Source: Acanthopleura granulata
Taxonomy: Eukaryota; Mollusca; Polyplacophora; Chitonida; Chitonidae
Assembly: GCA_016165875.1 (NCBI GenBank)
Contig: JABBOT010000004.1
Location: 2,542,001-2,606,000, forward strand
Direction: 5' to 3'
Length of the DNA: 64,000 bases
Position numbers and translations under genes: made by a program. Shown here piece by piece: positions 1-11,800 of the stretch; within the stretch, counting starts at the first letter, position 1, and each line of letters starts with the position of its first letter. The notes beneath the pieces are model-generated. The model had not been told where the DNA came from and made no database searches. It saw only the letters and a list, made by a program, of their open reading frames with translations.

Positions 1-188
1 TAGGCCTATCCCACCTACAGTAAACTAATTCAAGATGTAGGCTGAAGTGTTAATTAAGTCTTCTAAAAATTAAAAGTTCACACTTTGTAGAAACCAAACT
101 AACCTCTGTATATGGTAATAAACAGTTCCAAAAACAACCACTGAATGAACAAAAGAGGAGGGCATTAAAAAGTAAACGTTTCATAATT

Positions 189-404
189 TCATGTTATAAC
201 AGGCTGAAATGTGATGTATTCAAACACACTGACATAATCTGCATATACCAATATTCTTGTATTGTTCTCCAGGATGGCCTTTTTCATTTTTTCTGCTGAT
301 TGGGTGTTTTCATCTTGTAGGACAGGGCTTCCAAGTTTTATTCCAGGTATAAACTTATATGTTGTTTCAGGAGATGAGGGCAGATGCACATTATAAAAGT
401 AGTG
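189..404 (-). CDS. Possible terminal exon of an unrecognised gene
   Basis: After an acceptor-like ATTTAG the minus strand is open for 71 codons, ending in TGA or equivalent at 189. It starts HYFYNVHLPSSPETT and contains FIPGIKLGSPVLQDEN, EKMKKAILENN and VSVFEYITFQ. The composition is protein-like and free of repeats, unlike other frames nearby. The pyrimidine tract is poor. It lies in the direction of transcription of the MPDZ-like gene but does not resemble a PDZ domain. Confidence 0.25.
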   Translation of the reverse strand, partial: HYFYNVHLPSSPETTYKFIPGIKLGSPVLQDENTQSAEKMKKAILENNTRILVYADYVSVFEYITFQPVIT

Positions 405-1978
405 CTAAATCATGGCTCTGGGTCAACTCCCATAAGGAATTTGACTGGAAGTTTCACAAGGGAGGAGGACTGTCAGGCCCGGTGTGTTTGTACCTTACTG
501 ATTTTGGGACAGTGCTGTGAAGCTAAATGTTAGCATGTAAGTAAACAGGAAATTAATTCCAGACTGTGGAAATGTGGCTGAATTACTGCAAAGTACTGCA
601 TCAAGCTCCAATCAATCAAGGAACCAGTAAAGACAAAATAATAAAAAGCCAAAATAAAGTATAAAGTATGTGATAAGTTGGTCAGTGAACAGAATTGTGA
701 TTTAATTCAAGTATTAGAGTTTTTTTTAATGAAATCAGTTCTAGTTTAATTTCAAGTAGAGTATTAGCAATTTCACCAATGTAGTCATTCTGAGTTCAAG
801 TTCATCACATGCTGACTTCCTCTCCAGCTTGTATACTGCATATACATTGCACAGATTTGGCTATGCACATGTATCTCAGAATACCAGATCACAATGCTGG
901 TCAACTACTGGTACAAACATTGCCGTGTCCTGAAACAGCTCTGTACGGATGCAAAAGCTACAAACAGTGTGATAACTGCACGCAGTTCTAGATAACATTT
1001 GAAAAAAAAAAGGAAATTCATTTTGTGCCTGTGAATATCTGATCATGGTAAAATACTCTCACTGATGCTGAGGAAGCCAAAATACACATATGAATCAGAA
1101 AGTAGCCTGGATTTCCATCTTGTCCTTCATGGAGATTAAAATCTGTGCACCAACAGCAGCTCCAAATGTTTGTTGAGTCACGACCAACTGAGGTATAAAA
1201 ACCAAGTTCTATATTGCTAAATATATGAGCTCTCTCTTGTGTGAAAAAATCAGCCTACAAAAACTATACATTGATTTGTTTGTTCAAGTTTACAAATAAA
1301 TAGTACCGTCGTTAGTGGAAAACCACAGAAGAATCCAATATTTTCCTCTAAGGTCTGACATGATGCACTCAACTGATGTGGGCTGTACTGGACTTACATG
1401 CTGTTGTGACATGTTTGATATTACCTTTTATACCGCAACAATTTATTAACAAGTATTTTTGAGTGACCCTATAGTATCTTTAGTATTAAATTCATGCAAA
1501 CAAAAAACCTTGATTGTGTCAAGCCGGATGCTTGGAACAAATGAAATCTTTGAATGTTCATCCTAAATTAATACCAAGTCCAAAAAAAGTACAAAATCAG
1601 ACCTCAGATTGGTAAGATTAAGCTGTCTTATTTTTGTTCATACAAACACTTGCTTAAATATATGGGATAAATGCATTTATCATAAATGTGACCCAGAACA
1701 TGGGATAAAGCTGTTGGACAAATATAATATTCCTTTTTTCATTAACAATGTTAACTTCTTGACTGGCTCACAGCAGTTCAGTGATAAAAATCAGTAGGTC
1801 AAAAGCTGTATGCAAGCACTAATTTCATAGTCTGCATTTCGGGGAAACATTCAAAGATTTGTGAACTATAGCCATAGATACTTTGTACACATTTATCAGT
1901 TTCATCTCTTGTTGGGTAAGAATGATATTGCCATTTATGTTTTGGAATCATCTCTTCAGGTATGTAGACATTTCAGCT

Positions 1979-2116
1979 GCATGTGGGAAGACCTGTCAAC
2001 AAACGTGCGGATGGTCGTGGGTTTCCTCTAGGCAGACTACCCGGTTTCCTCTCACCATAAAGCTGGCAGCTGTCATATAAAGTGAAATATTCTTGAAATC
2101 GGCGTAAAACACCAAC
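1979..2116 (+). mobile_element. Main SINE family, 3' part
   Basis: It contains GGATGGTCGTGGGTTTCC, CTCACCATAAAGCTGGC and GTGAAATATTCTTG followed by GGCGTAAAACACC. The tRNA head is absent. Confidence 0.8.
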
Positions 2117-3550
2117 TGTACTTTTTTCACTTTGCATATGTGGGATAAACAGAATCTCAAATTCGTGACCTTACAAATTTATTACCCTTGAGTCAAAATT
2201 TCAATGAGGCTGGAAGCAAATCAAATTTTTTCACCCTCATTTAATAAATTAATACACATAAATAAATAGACAACGTCCTTGAAGATAACATAAATCTGCA
2301 ACAAATTCCAACAGTATAGTATCAATTTAGAAACAATTAAATAACATAACTGACAAAATTTTGAATATTAATGTAACTATTTTGTTCTTGTAATGGGCAC
2401 AAATTTCTCACATGAGAAATTATAAAATAAACTGTGCTAATCAGATAACAATCCAATATAAATAAAATAAAAATAACACAAATGAAAGTCCGCTAACCAT
2501 AAGACACATTTCTACAATGTAGACTGATGACATTGTAAGTGTTGAAAATTTTGTTTTAATAATAGAAACCTTAAGAATCATCAAATTAACACAGCTATCT
2601 TCACTTTGTGTTAAAATGCAAATAGGCTGGTTGTCTGACAGAGTTGTCTCCCCACAGTCTCAAGCTCTCAAGCCTGTTTTAACAAAGGTGTCATATTGTT
2701 CACCATGCATGTATTCAAATAGTTAAAAATAAACATAATTTCTCAAGTTTTCTTTGCACACAGTTACACTTTATATAATCTGAATGTATTCTGAGAAAAG
2801 GCTCTTCCATGCACCCACCCACACACCCATACATTTAACACTTGTGTATACTTCACTGTGCAAGATTATCACACAATAATGACAATTAATGTAGATATAA
2901 TTCCATCTTTATATATTATCTCCTTTATAGCGACCATTCCCATGTATAAATCATTTGTAATCGTTCAGACATTTTTTCCGATGACTACACTCTTCATTTG
3001 CCCACTTGGTTTAAACGACTCAAAATAATGCAGTATTAGTCGGTCACCAGCCATACGTCTAAACATCGCTGAGCAAACTGGCGGTCCGTAAAAAAGGTAA
3101 CAAGAGAGCTTCTACACTAGAAGAAATGCACTCCCGTCATGTAGTCTGCTGGATAACCATAAACAAAGAAAAGTAGTGATGCCAAATGTGGAAATCTTGT
3201 TACATGTACACATACATGAAGATGTAGCTCCTCAGACGTATACATTGTGGAGGAACAACTTTCACATTCCAAGAACATGTCCCCTACAAAGCAACAAGCT
3301 ACATGCAGGATCAGGGCTGAACCTGCGCAGAAGGCATACAAAGTCCTGGGGGAATACAAAGTCCTAGTCACCAGAAAAATGTAAGAGTTTGCTCTTAGTA
3401 TAGGATATCTATTTTTACAAAATAAATATACATGTGGCTCACACTTTCATTTTGTTTTTCTAGACTTTTTCCTTTCTATTTTTTTTGTGCAGTTCATTTA
3501 AAACGGGGGAGGGGGAGTTGCACCTGGCAACATGTTTAGATATTTATGTA

Positions 3551-3646
3551 TTTACTTGATTGAAGTTTTATGATGTACTCAAGAATAGTGCACTTTTACG
3601 ACAGCAGCAAGCATTATGGTGGGAGGAAACCGGGTTGGATGCCCGA
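3551..3646 (-). mobile_element. Main SINE family, 3' fragment
   Basis: The reverse orientation is evident from ATGTACTCAAGAATA and CATTATGGTGGGAGGAAACC. Confidence 0.7.
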
Positions 3647-3888
3647 ATAAAATGCATATTTGGCCATCTCTTATTTTCATTCTTTACTATCAAACTAGCT
3701 TACTATCTGCTGAACACGACCACAACATAAATATCACTTGTCAAACGCACCTTTCAGTGAGGTATTATACTAAACATGTGTTCTGTAGTGAAGAGTGATT
3801 TCCAGTCTTGGTTCAATTTTGTTACCTGCAATATTGTCACAACACAGAGGTTGTTCCTGTTTGTGGTTTCACAAATACCAGGGATAAC

Positions 3889-3926
3889 ACATGCAGTTGA
3901 TCCACATGCAGTTGATCCACATGCAG
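3889..3926. repeat. 15-bp tandem repeat, 2.5 copies
   Basis: The unit ACATGCAGTTGATCC is repeated exactly. Confidence 0.9.
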
Positions 3927-4189
3927 GCCTGTTTGCTTTCTGATGCTTTGTTATATTTCCACTCATATGGTTCTTAAACATGTTAAAAAACTTGAGCCTA
4001 GCTATAGGCTTCAAATTTTTTTCTATCAGGAATGCCAAAGTTTCCTGAATGTCAATAAGTCTGGTGGCTACCGTTGCTTAGGAATGAGACACCACTGCAA
4101 ATCTATAATAATTTCACACCATTATCCATTAACTGCCCAGGTGTGCAAGTTAGAAGGTATGACAGCTGCTGTGTAAAATGGCCCATGTG

Positions 4190-4710
4190 GCAATGTCAAC
4201 AGCATGGTATTCAGTGATCATACTAACAGCAGTCACTGTATATGGCAATGTCAACATCATGGGTAATTAGTGATCATACTAACAGTAGTCACTCCATGAG
4301 GCAATGTGAACAACAACATCATGGAATTTACTGATGCTGATAGCAGTCACTGTATGTGGCAATGTCAACAAATGAAGTCATAGTATTCAGTGATCATCCT
4401 GACAGCAGTCACTGTATTTGAAAATGTCAACAATAACGCCACAGTGTTCAGTGATCTGACAGCAGTCACTGTATTTGACAATGTCAACAATAAAGCCACA
4501 GTGTTCAGTGATCTGACAGTAGTCACTGCATTTGACAATGTCAACAATAAAGCCACAGTGTTCAGTGATCTTACAGCAGTCACTGTGTTTGACAATGTCA
4601 ACAATAAAGCCACAGTGTTCAGCGATCTGACAGCAGTCACTGTATTTGGCAATATCAACAATAAAGCCACAGTATTCAGTGATACTGACCACAATGTCAA
4701 CAGCTAAGTC
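4190..4710. repeat. 57-bp minisatellite, about nine units
   Basis: The right half (4395-4700) has near-identical 57-bp units containing CTGACAGCAGTCACTG and AATGTCAACAATAAAGCCAC; the left half is more diverged. Because 57 is a multiple of three, both strands show long repeated open frames (for example a 19-residue repeat with TAVTVFDNVNNKATVFSD). I read these as artefacts, since no splice or start context supports them. Confidence 0.92.
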
Positions 4711-5555
4711 ATGGTACATATATTTAGTGATACAGGTGATAGGCAAAATTGACCTGTTGATAAAATATTGTGGCAATACTGAAAGCACAGTTTATAGCAC
4801 AAACAAGTAATGATGACAGCAGTTCAATACCTACTGTACATACATAGTTTATGTTAGAACACCAGACACCTGGGCTTCAAGGTATTTTAAGCAGCCTAAG
4901 CCACACATACATGTATTATGCAAGAGACAGAATGATTTGTAATCCACCCAAGAAATTCTCAGAACAGATCAAGAGACAGTAGTGAACAAACATAGCACAC
5001 AGACACAGAGGACAAGTACATACAACAGTGACATCCACTCAACTGCACCATTGCTGTGGCTTAATTATGTGAATCATACACGTACCAGATTCCTCCACCT
5101 GCTCTTTGAACACATATTGTACAAACACAAACATTATCCTCTACATGTGATAGTGAGCCACAGAAAGGGTGCACATTATGATCTCCATCTTGGGTACCCT
5201 ATGTAGGTTAATTGGGGCATTGGCAAAACAAGTACTGTAAATAACCAAAAAAACAACTTTCAGAGTCAAATAAATGCCATAAAATATTACTTTTTGAGCC
5301 GAAACCTACATTTTTCCAGTAGGGTATCACCCTAACTTCCTCACTAAACTCAAAACACCTTTCTACAATCAACAGAACTCTCAGAATAAGGGAAATAGGC
5401 AATTTTGTCAAGGATAGAATTTTAGGTCATTTAGGGTAATTTGATGATTACTACAGATTTCTATTAAAGTTCCTAGGACTCCTGCCTCTCACATCACAGC
5501 TTCAACATATGCAACCAAGTAAGCATCAAGAGAGAGCTAAGGCCATCCTTAAAAA

Positions 5556-5800
5556 GCTGTTCATTAGGCATAATAACCCGGCTCCAGGAGAAAAAATAGG
5601 GTTGGTCTGTAGGGAATTCCTCTTTTTTAAAAAATTCTGGCTCTTGTAAAAGATAGGCATTTTAAAGAAATTAACATGGAGAAAAAAAAAACAACAAACA
5701 AACCTTTCATCAAAATACCAATAAAATACTTTTGAGTAGGCCCTTTTTTGAAGGGTTGGTCAGGGTACACCCAATGAATGAGGAGTGGTAAATCTTCCTA
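5556..5800 (+). repeat. Unclassified dispersed repeat, 5' part
   Basis: It shares GTAGGGAATT, ATTCTGGCTCTT, AAAATACCAATAAAA and CTTTTGAGTA with 20268-20480, in the same order and spacing. Confidence 0.6.
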
Positions 5801-6187
5801 GCAAATATCAATGCATATCGTACATTACAGAATTAATGCACAGACATGTACCTTTGATATAATCCAGACATGTCCTAAACTTACAAAGTTCCATTTTACA
5901 CCTGTAATGACCACTCACAACTGGTAATACAGCAAACAAAATTCCCTTCCAAAACAGACTCCTTTCCCATACCAAATGTAACTTATGTTGACGTTTTGTG
6001 AACAGAATATCTGAGAAATGCAGAAATAAATCTATTAAATTTACATGCACATATACATGTATCTTGGTTGCTTACACAACAAAATCATTAGCATGCACAG
6101 AACGTATGATTGTTCAATGTTACATATGTAAACTGATTGATGGAATGTTGATCTGGATCCCTAGCTAAGAAAATCAAACATATATAG

Positions 6188-6355
6188 TCTCTTCTGTTCC
6201 TCAACTTAAGCAAATTAAACATCTTCTCTTCTGTTCCTCAACTTAAGCAAATTAAACATCTTCTCTTCTGTTCCTCAAGCTAAACACATTAAACATATTC
6301 TCTTCTGCTCCTCATGCTAAACACAATAAACATATTCTCTTCTGCTCCTCAATCA
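6188..6355. repeat. 37-bp tandem repeat, 4.5 copies
   Basis: Units begin TCTCTTCTGTTCCTCA at 6188, 6225, 6262, 6299 and 6336, an exact 37-bp period. Confidence 0.93.
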
Positions 6356-8396
6356 CATAGTACAAGTATTCCATCTTCACAATGTCAAGGTGACTTGATG
6401 TCAGTTTGGTACATCATACATGTACATGTCTTGACTATCCAAGCTATATCAACTGTTCAGAAATGGTCCATGAATTCAATCAACGAACGCAGTGCAATGG
6501 GAAGGAAAAGACCGCCAACTGCTGCTGATAGGATCTCTGTCATCATCAGGCTAAGTTGATAGACACGAATGAAAGTAATTTCAAGAAGGAACAGCTTTTG
6601 ATAAATAAATGGTGAAAGACTGACTTCAGCTAAGGGTCAAACATTCATTAGATTAGGAGACTGATTCTAACTGATTTGGAGGAAGCAAGCATTGCCATTT
6701 GCTGAGATTAAGGCCAACTTAATCACTGAGCTGTTGCTCTTGCATCCCTAAACATCAGAGGGGTGGCCGAAGTTGTGCTGGAATGCAGCATTCATTAGTG
6801 ATCACAATCAGTCATTAATAGTTCAAATGCAAGCACACTGAAAGTGGACATCTTACAACACCTACATGTACAATTGCATGTACGGCCAATGACCAAAATT
6901 TGTCTCAAAAAGCGCACTTTCCAAGGCAAATAAACATCATAATATATTACTTTCGGTGCAGAACTGGCCAACTGTTTGATGAACAAATGCACATCACAAC
7001 ATAGCCATGTACATGTACCTATGTAATGGTCATATATGGCATGTAGGCTGCAACATTACAGACTAAGGCAATAAGCAAGAATTCCGGCCAGTTCAAGATT
7101 TTATGTGTGTTTTTCTATGCTTTTGGTTTTAACGCATCAAAACATAGTAGTCCAACACGATATCCATCTGCAAACTTATCAACTATACTGATAGGTATTA
7201 CATACAGACATCAGGGCGAAAAGTCTAGTAGGTGTGGAACACTCTCAATGATTGCTTCTATGGCTTCAATCGTCAAAACTCCAGGTGCCTGTGTTATGAA
7301 GTGGGTGTAAAGCTACATCAAACGTAACTACCATGGGGACGTACCTCTACATTATGTGTTGTCATGAGAGTTATGTTTGACATAACTTACACCCTGTTTG
7401 TAAAACAGTTTCAGATCTTTTTCACACAACATTGATATGGCTGCGTTCCTTGATAGGGCCAGTATCCAGTTAGCAATGCACTGAAAGCATCAGACTGTTT
7501 CAATATTGAAGACATTATTTTAAATTGCAATGGTTTAATGCTAACAAATCAGTTTCATGCAGAATTTGATTTGCTGTCTTCTCCACTCCTCATCAGTTTC
7601 CACGAAAATGCACACCCAATGAGATAATTGATGGCACAGATCAGTCTTCAAGTCAGCAAGTACTAGGTCATACTGTTGACCCCACACATTTGAGCTTGCA
7701 TGGATTAAACCAGAAAAGTGGGTCCTGCCTTCAGTGTCCATGCTGACATGGGGTGTTTCTGGAGTGTTTCTGTTGTTCTGTTGTGATAACTAAAATAACG
7801 AACAATGACTGGACAACTGAACAACTGACCATCCATGTCAGAATTAAATGTATGTGCTCGTACCCCCAGTCACAGTACCATGCACTTGATCACCTATACA
7901 TATATTTTACACCAGCATGAAGGCAAATTATTAAGGAACACAGCCATGTCAATGTTATCCAAAAGGACTTGTTGTTTTGGAGATCAATGCAATAGAAGGG
8001 AGAGAGTACAACAGCGACCCAGTCACTAAGAATATTTCACATATACTAGATTTTTCTGTCCGACGTCTGTCGGTATATTACATAAGCATACAGACACATA
8101 TTATGTCAGATTAAACATGTAGAGGTGACCACATGCATACCACAGCCAAAAGAGGAGAATACAGGATCACAGAAATCATCAAGATATGTGTATATTTATC
8201 CAAAATATAACCTTCCAAATGAAATAGATATATATTGCTTCAGATCTTCATGGAACTTTTAAAACTTATTATAACTTATTATAAGCATGGTACAAGACCA
8301 TCCAAAGGTGAGGATGAAAATTTCAAAAAATGTTTTCAGCACCCTTGATGTGTGATCTTGATTTTTTTTTTCTCATATTTGGAAAAATGTAGACCT

Positions 8397-8640
8397 ATTT
8401 ATTTATTTCATTTGTGTTTTATGCCGTACTCCAGAATATTTCCCTTCAACAACTGCTGCCAACATTATGGGGGAGGAAACCCATTACCATCCACAGGCTG
8501 CCGGTGGATATTCCCATGTACAGCTTGGAGAGGAAGCCAGCATGAACCCGACTTGAATTCACAGCAACTGCATTGGTGAGACACACTTGGTTCATTATAC
8601 CACACTGGCAAGGTGACTTCCCTCGTCCACGAGGGTCCCC
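8397..8640 (-). mobile_element. Main SINE family, near complete but diverged
   Basis: It reads in reverse from the TTTATTTATTTC tail through GAGAGGAAGCCAGCATGA to a degraded tRNA head near 8640. It sits 28 bp from the donor of an MPDZ-like exon. Confidence 0.82.
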
Positions 8641-8668
8641 CAAATGTAGAAGGTAAATTAAAACTTAC

Positions 8669-8882
8669 CACCATATCCGCAGACTGATCCGAGGGGCCAG
8701 TGTTAGCAGGCTCTGTTGTTTCACTCTCAGACTGCTCAAAAGCCGGAATTGAACCACGAGCAACCACTATCTCCACAAAGCCGCTTGCACTCTGCAGGAT
8801 CCTGATAGCCTGGTGATGAGAGATGTCTAGTGGTTGGCCATCAATAGCAAGGATCTGATCCCCCTCCTGTAGCCTGCCATCT
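8669..8882 (-). CDS. MPDZ-like exon: second half of PDZ1 and acidic linker
   Basis: Acceptor GATTGTAG ends at 8883 and donor GTAAGT begins at 8668. The first base completes the Lys codon split with the exon at 25207. It then reads [25 protein letters not shown] and EIVVARG, the canonical second half of a PDZ domain, and continues into a Ser/Glu/Thr-rich linker. It ends in phase 0. A SINE lies only 28 bp beyond the donor, and frames running into it are artefacts. Confidence 0.93.
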
Positions 8883-11800
8883 CTACAATCACAGAGAAAG
8901 AACTACAGTTTTTCAGACATACATGTACAAACAGGCATTTCTATTTGGTTTATTTATTTGATTGGTGTTCAATGCCACACTCAAGAATATTTCACTAACA
9001 CGACGACGGCCAGCATTGTAGTAGGAGGAAACCGGGCAGGGCACATGGGAAGCCCACGATCATCTGCAGGTTGCTGACAGAAATTCCCATTTACGGCCGG
9101 AGCATTCCTATTTGAGGCATCCTACATGTATCACACTTCCACACCTAGCATATTCCAAAAACAAAATCTAGGTGTGCTAATAATACACATCTGAAATAAT
9201 GAAATGTCTGGGGTGTCTGAATCAAGGTGTGGAAATCTTCTGTAAGGTGTGTTATAGTCACACTTCTGCTTAAAAGCAAAAGCAAAGGTTTGTCCTGTTA
9301 AGTATATCTGTATCACATTTGGCCACAGCCAAACTAGGTCAAAAGCTGGCCCAATCCACTCAAGCGCTGTTTAGGAATGTGAAACTCAACTACAGCTCTT
9401 GCTTCTTTTGGCTGTATTTTAAGCCAGGAGGGTTGGCATGTACATAGACCTGTGCCGTATATGTAGAACATCATCATAAAAATACACGTACTGAGCAGTA
9501 CATATCCTACTTGTTTTATACAGAGCAACCCTAAAGTACAAAAAGAAAAACTAGACATTCCCTACTTACTGAAAAATGTGACTTGTTTTATAAGTCACTT
9601 GTACACTATCTTGATATGTGCCTGTAACTTCATTTTGCATGGATACAGTCTGTGCAATGGCCCTTCATCATAGTGAAGGCTTTTCTTCCATATCACGATA
9701 CAATACCCAAACCTACTGAGGTGCAGGTTCAAGACCAGCCTTGGACAGAGATGAGCTGCAGAATCACTTGATCTCCTGTTTTCTTATTACCATAAAACTG
9801 ACTGTTATTGCATAAGCAACAAATTTTAAGTCAATAAAACATAATTACCATAAAACTGACTGTTATTGCATAAGCAACAAATTTTAAGTCAATCACCAGC
9901 CTCTGGCAAATGCACTTACTGATATACATTCCCAGATATGACAAATTCTTTAAATGTTAAATACATGACTACATATGTTCATGTACAAAATCATTAATAA
10001 ATTTATTTATTTATTTATTTCATTGGTGTTTTACGCCGTACTCAAGAATATTTCCCTCAGCGGCCAGCATTATGGTGAGAGGAAACCCACGATTATCCAG
10101 TGTGAGCTGGGCTTCAACTCAATCACAGCAATCGCATTGGTTAGAGGCACACAGGTCAATACCTGTGCACTACCGCGCTAACCCCCTCAGCCTCAGGGGG
10201 GGGGGGGGCCCTGTTAATAAATGCCTAAGCTGATTGTCAGAAACCTGTCTTAAATGTGTTCCAACACTGCAACAATCTATCATCATGTCAGCACACATAT
10301 TATTGCTTTTATTGGTAAAAGCTAATTTACTGTCAACTGAAAAGTAAACTGCAAAACTATCACAAAAGTCAGTAGGACTTGATATCAGGAGTGTTATGAG
10401 TTATGGGTTATAAAATAAAGATAAAAGACATGTGAAGTGGGTCTAGATAACTGCTGTTGATTTGTGAAAGGCAATTAAATCACACAGCCTAAGTAATCAC
10501 ACCAGAGAGCGACATGTAGTGCTACACAAACCTGACAATTGGAACTGGTCTAAAAATCATCCTGTCACAGACATGTACATGTACATCAAAGTAAAGTAAA
10601 GCCACTATTTTTATATTTATTTATTTGACAGGAGTTTTTTGCCTTCCTCAAGTATATTTCACCTATGCCACGGCGACCACCATTATGGTGGGAGGAAATC
10701 GGGCAGAATCCGAAGAAACCCAACCCACTATAAACAAAGGAGTAAATCAAAAAGTAATACTGACTGACACCATTTTCTTCATCAAACTTCAGTATCAAAA
10801 GTTTTCAAAACTTTTAGTTTTGCTAGTGGTATGATATCAGATGGATGCATAAGGCCTGTTTTAAATTTAAACAAGGGATGTCCCCAGCATGTATCACCAA
10901 TGAATTAAAAATAACCTGAAAATGTTACCAAACTGAATGTTGTTATAAACAATTATTTTTCTTTCACATATTAAGTTGACAGTGGTCTTAACAAAAACTG
11001 GAATTCAAGCTGTTAGTGAACTGACGTCAATTTACCACACTCATAAATACAACCTGCTAGGCATGTCACTGGGCTTTTTCCACCTTCTCTTACACAATAA
11101 TAGGGACCTTCGTAGCAGAGGACATTAGCACACTAGTGCAGCATCATGACCCAGGTGCCTCTCACCAATGTGATCACTGTGAGTTCAAGCCCAGCCCACA
11201 CTGGCTTCTCTCTGGTTGTATGTAGTCTGTAAGCAACCTGATGGTCTGCCCAGTTTCCTTCCACCATAAAGCTGACTGCCAAGTGAAATATTCTTGAGTA
11301 CCATACCGCATAAAACATCATTCATATAAATAAATAAATAAATAATCCACAAGAATGGGTTCAATGTGAGGAATGACTCACAGAAGTTTCCTTTCCAGCT
11401 CAAATTTTAACAAGAGATCCACAACAAATTAATCCATACATTCTCCACATATTCTGTCCATTCATTATGTTGATGTTAAAAGCTGATGGTCAGGTCACCT
11501 AATCTTACATGCATTTGCTCTTTGCACTTTTCAACACTCCTGCTGGGTTTTGGGACACATACATACATGTAACCACTATGGTGTAACACAATTAAGTCAT
11601 CTTACACAGAACCAAATCATCACACGAGTGTCGCAAGCAGTGTGAAAGTGGAATCACCTTGATCATTTTTTTATTTTTTTATTTTTAATCATCACTGGTC
11701 TTTACAAGATCAACTATTAACTTCTCAAGTAGTTAGTAATATTAACATTTAATAGTTGTATTAAACAAAGAGAATACCCTTGCATAATCTGAAATGCTAA

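Larger units (their letters stand above)
405..8396. other. No supported gene; intronic or intergenic DNA
   Basis: I looked for PDZ2 exons of the MPDZ-like gene here and found none. The stretch holds two SINE fragments, tandem arrays at 3889, 4190 and 6188, and one copy of a dispersed repeat at 5556-5800. Confidence 0.6.

Noticed and set aside
4365..4788. Repetitive-protein gene in the 57-bp array
   Set aside because: Three frames on both strands are open at once because the unit has no stop codons and is a multiple of three; no start or splice context.
7541..7741. 66-codon minus-strand frame with balanced composition
   Set aside because: No acceptor, donor, or family resemblance; considered as an MPDZ-like downstream exon but it is not PDZ sequence.
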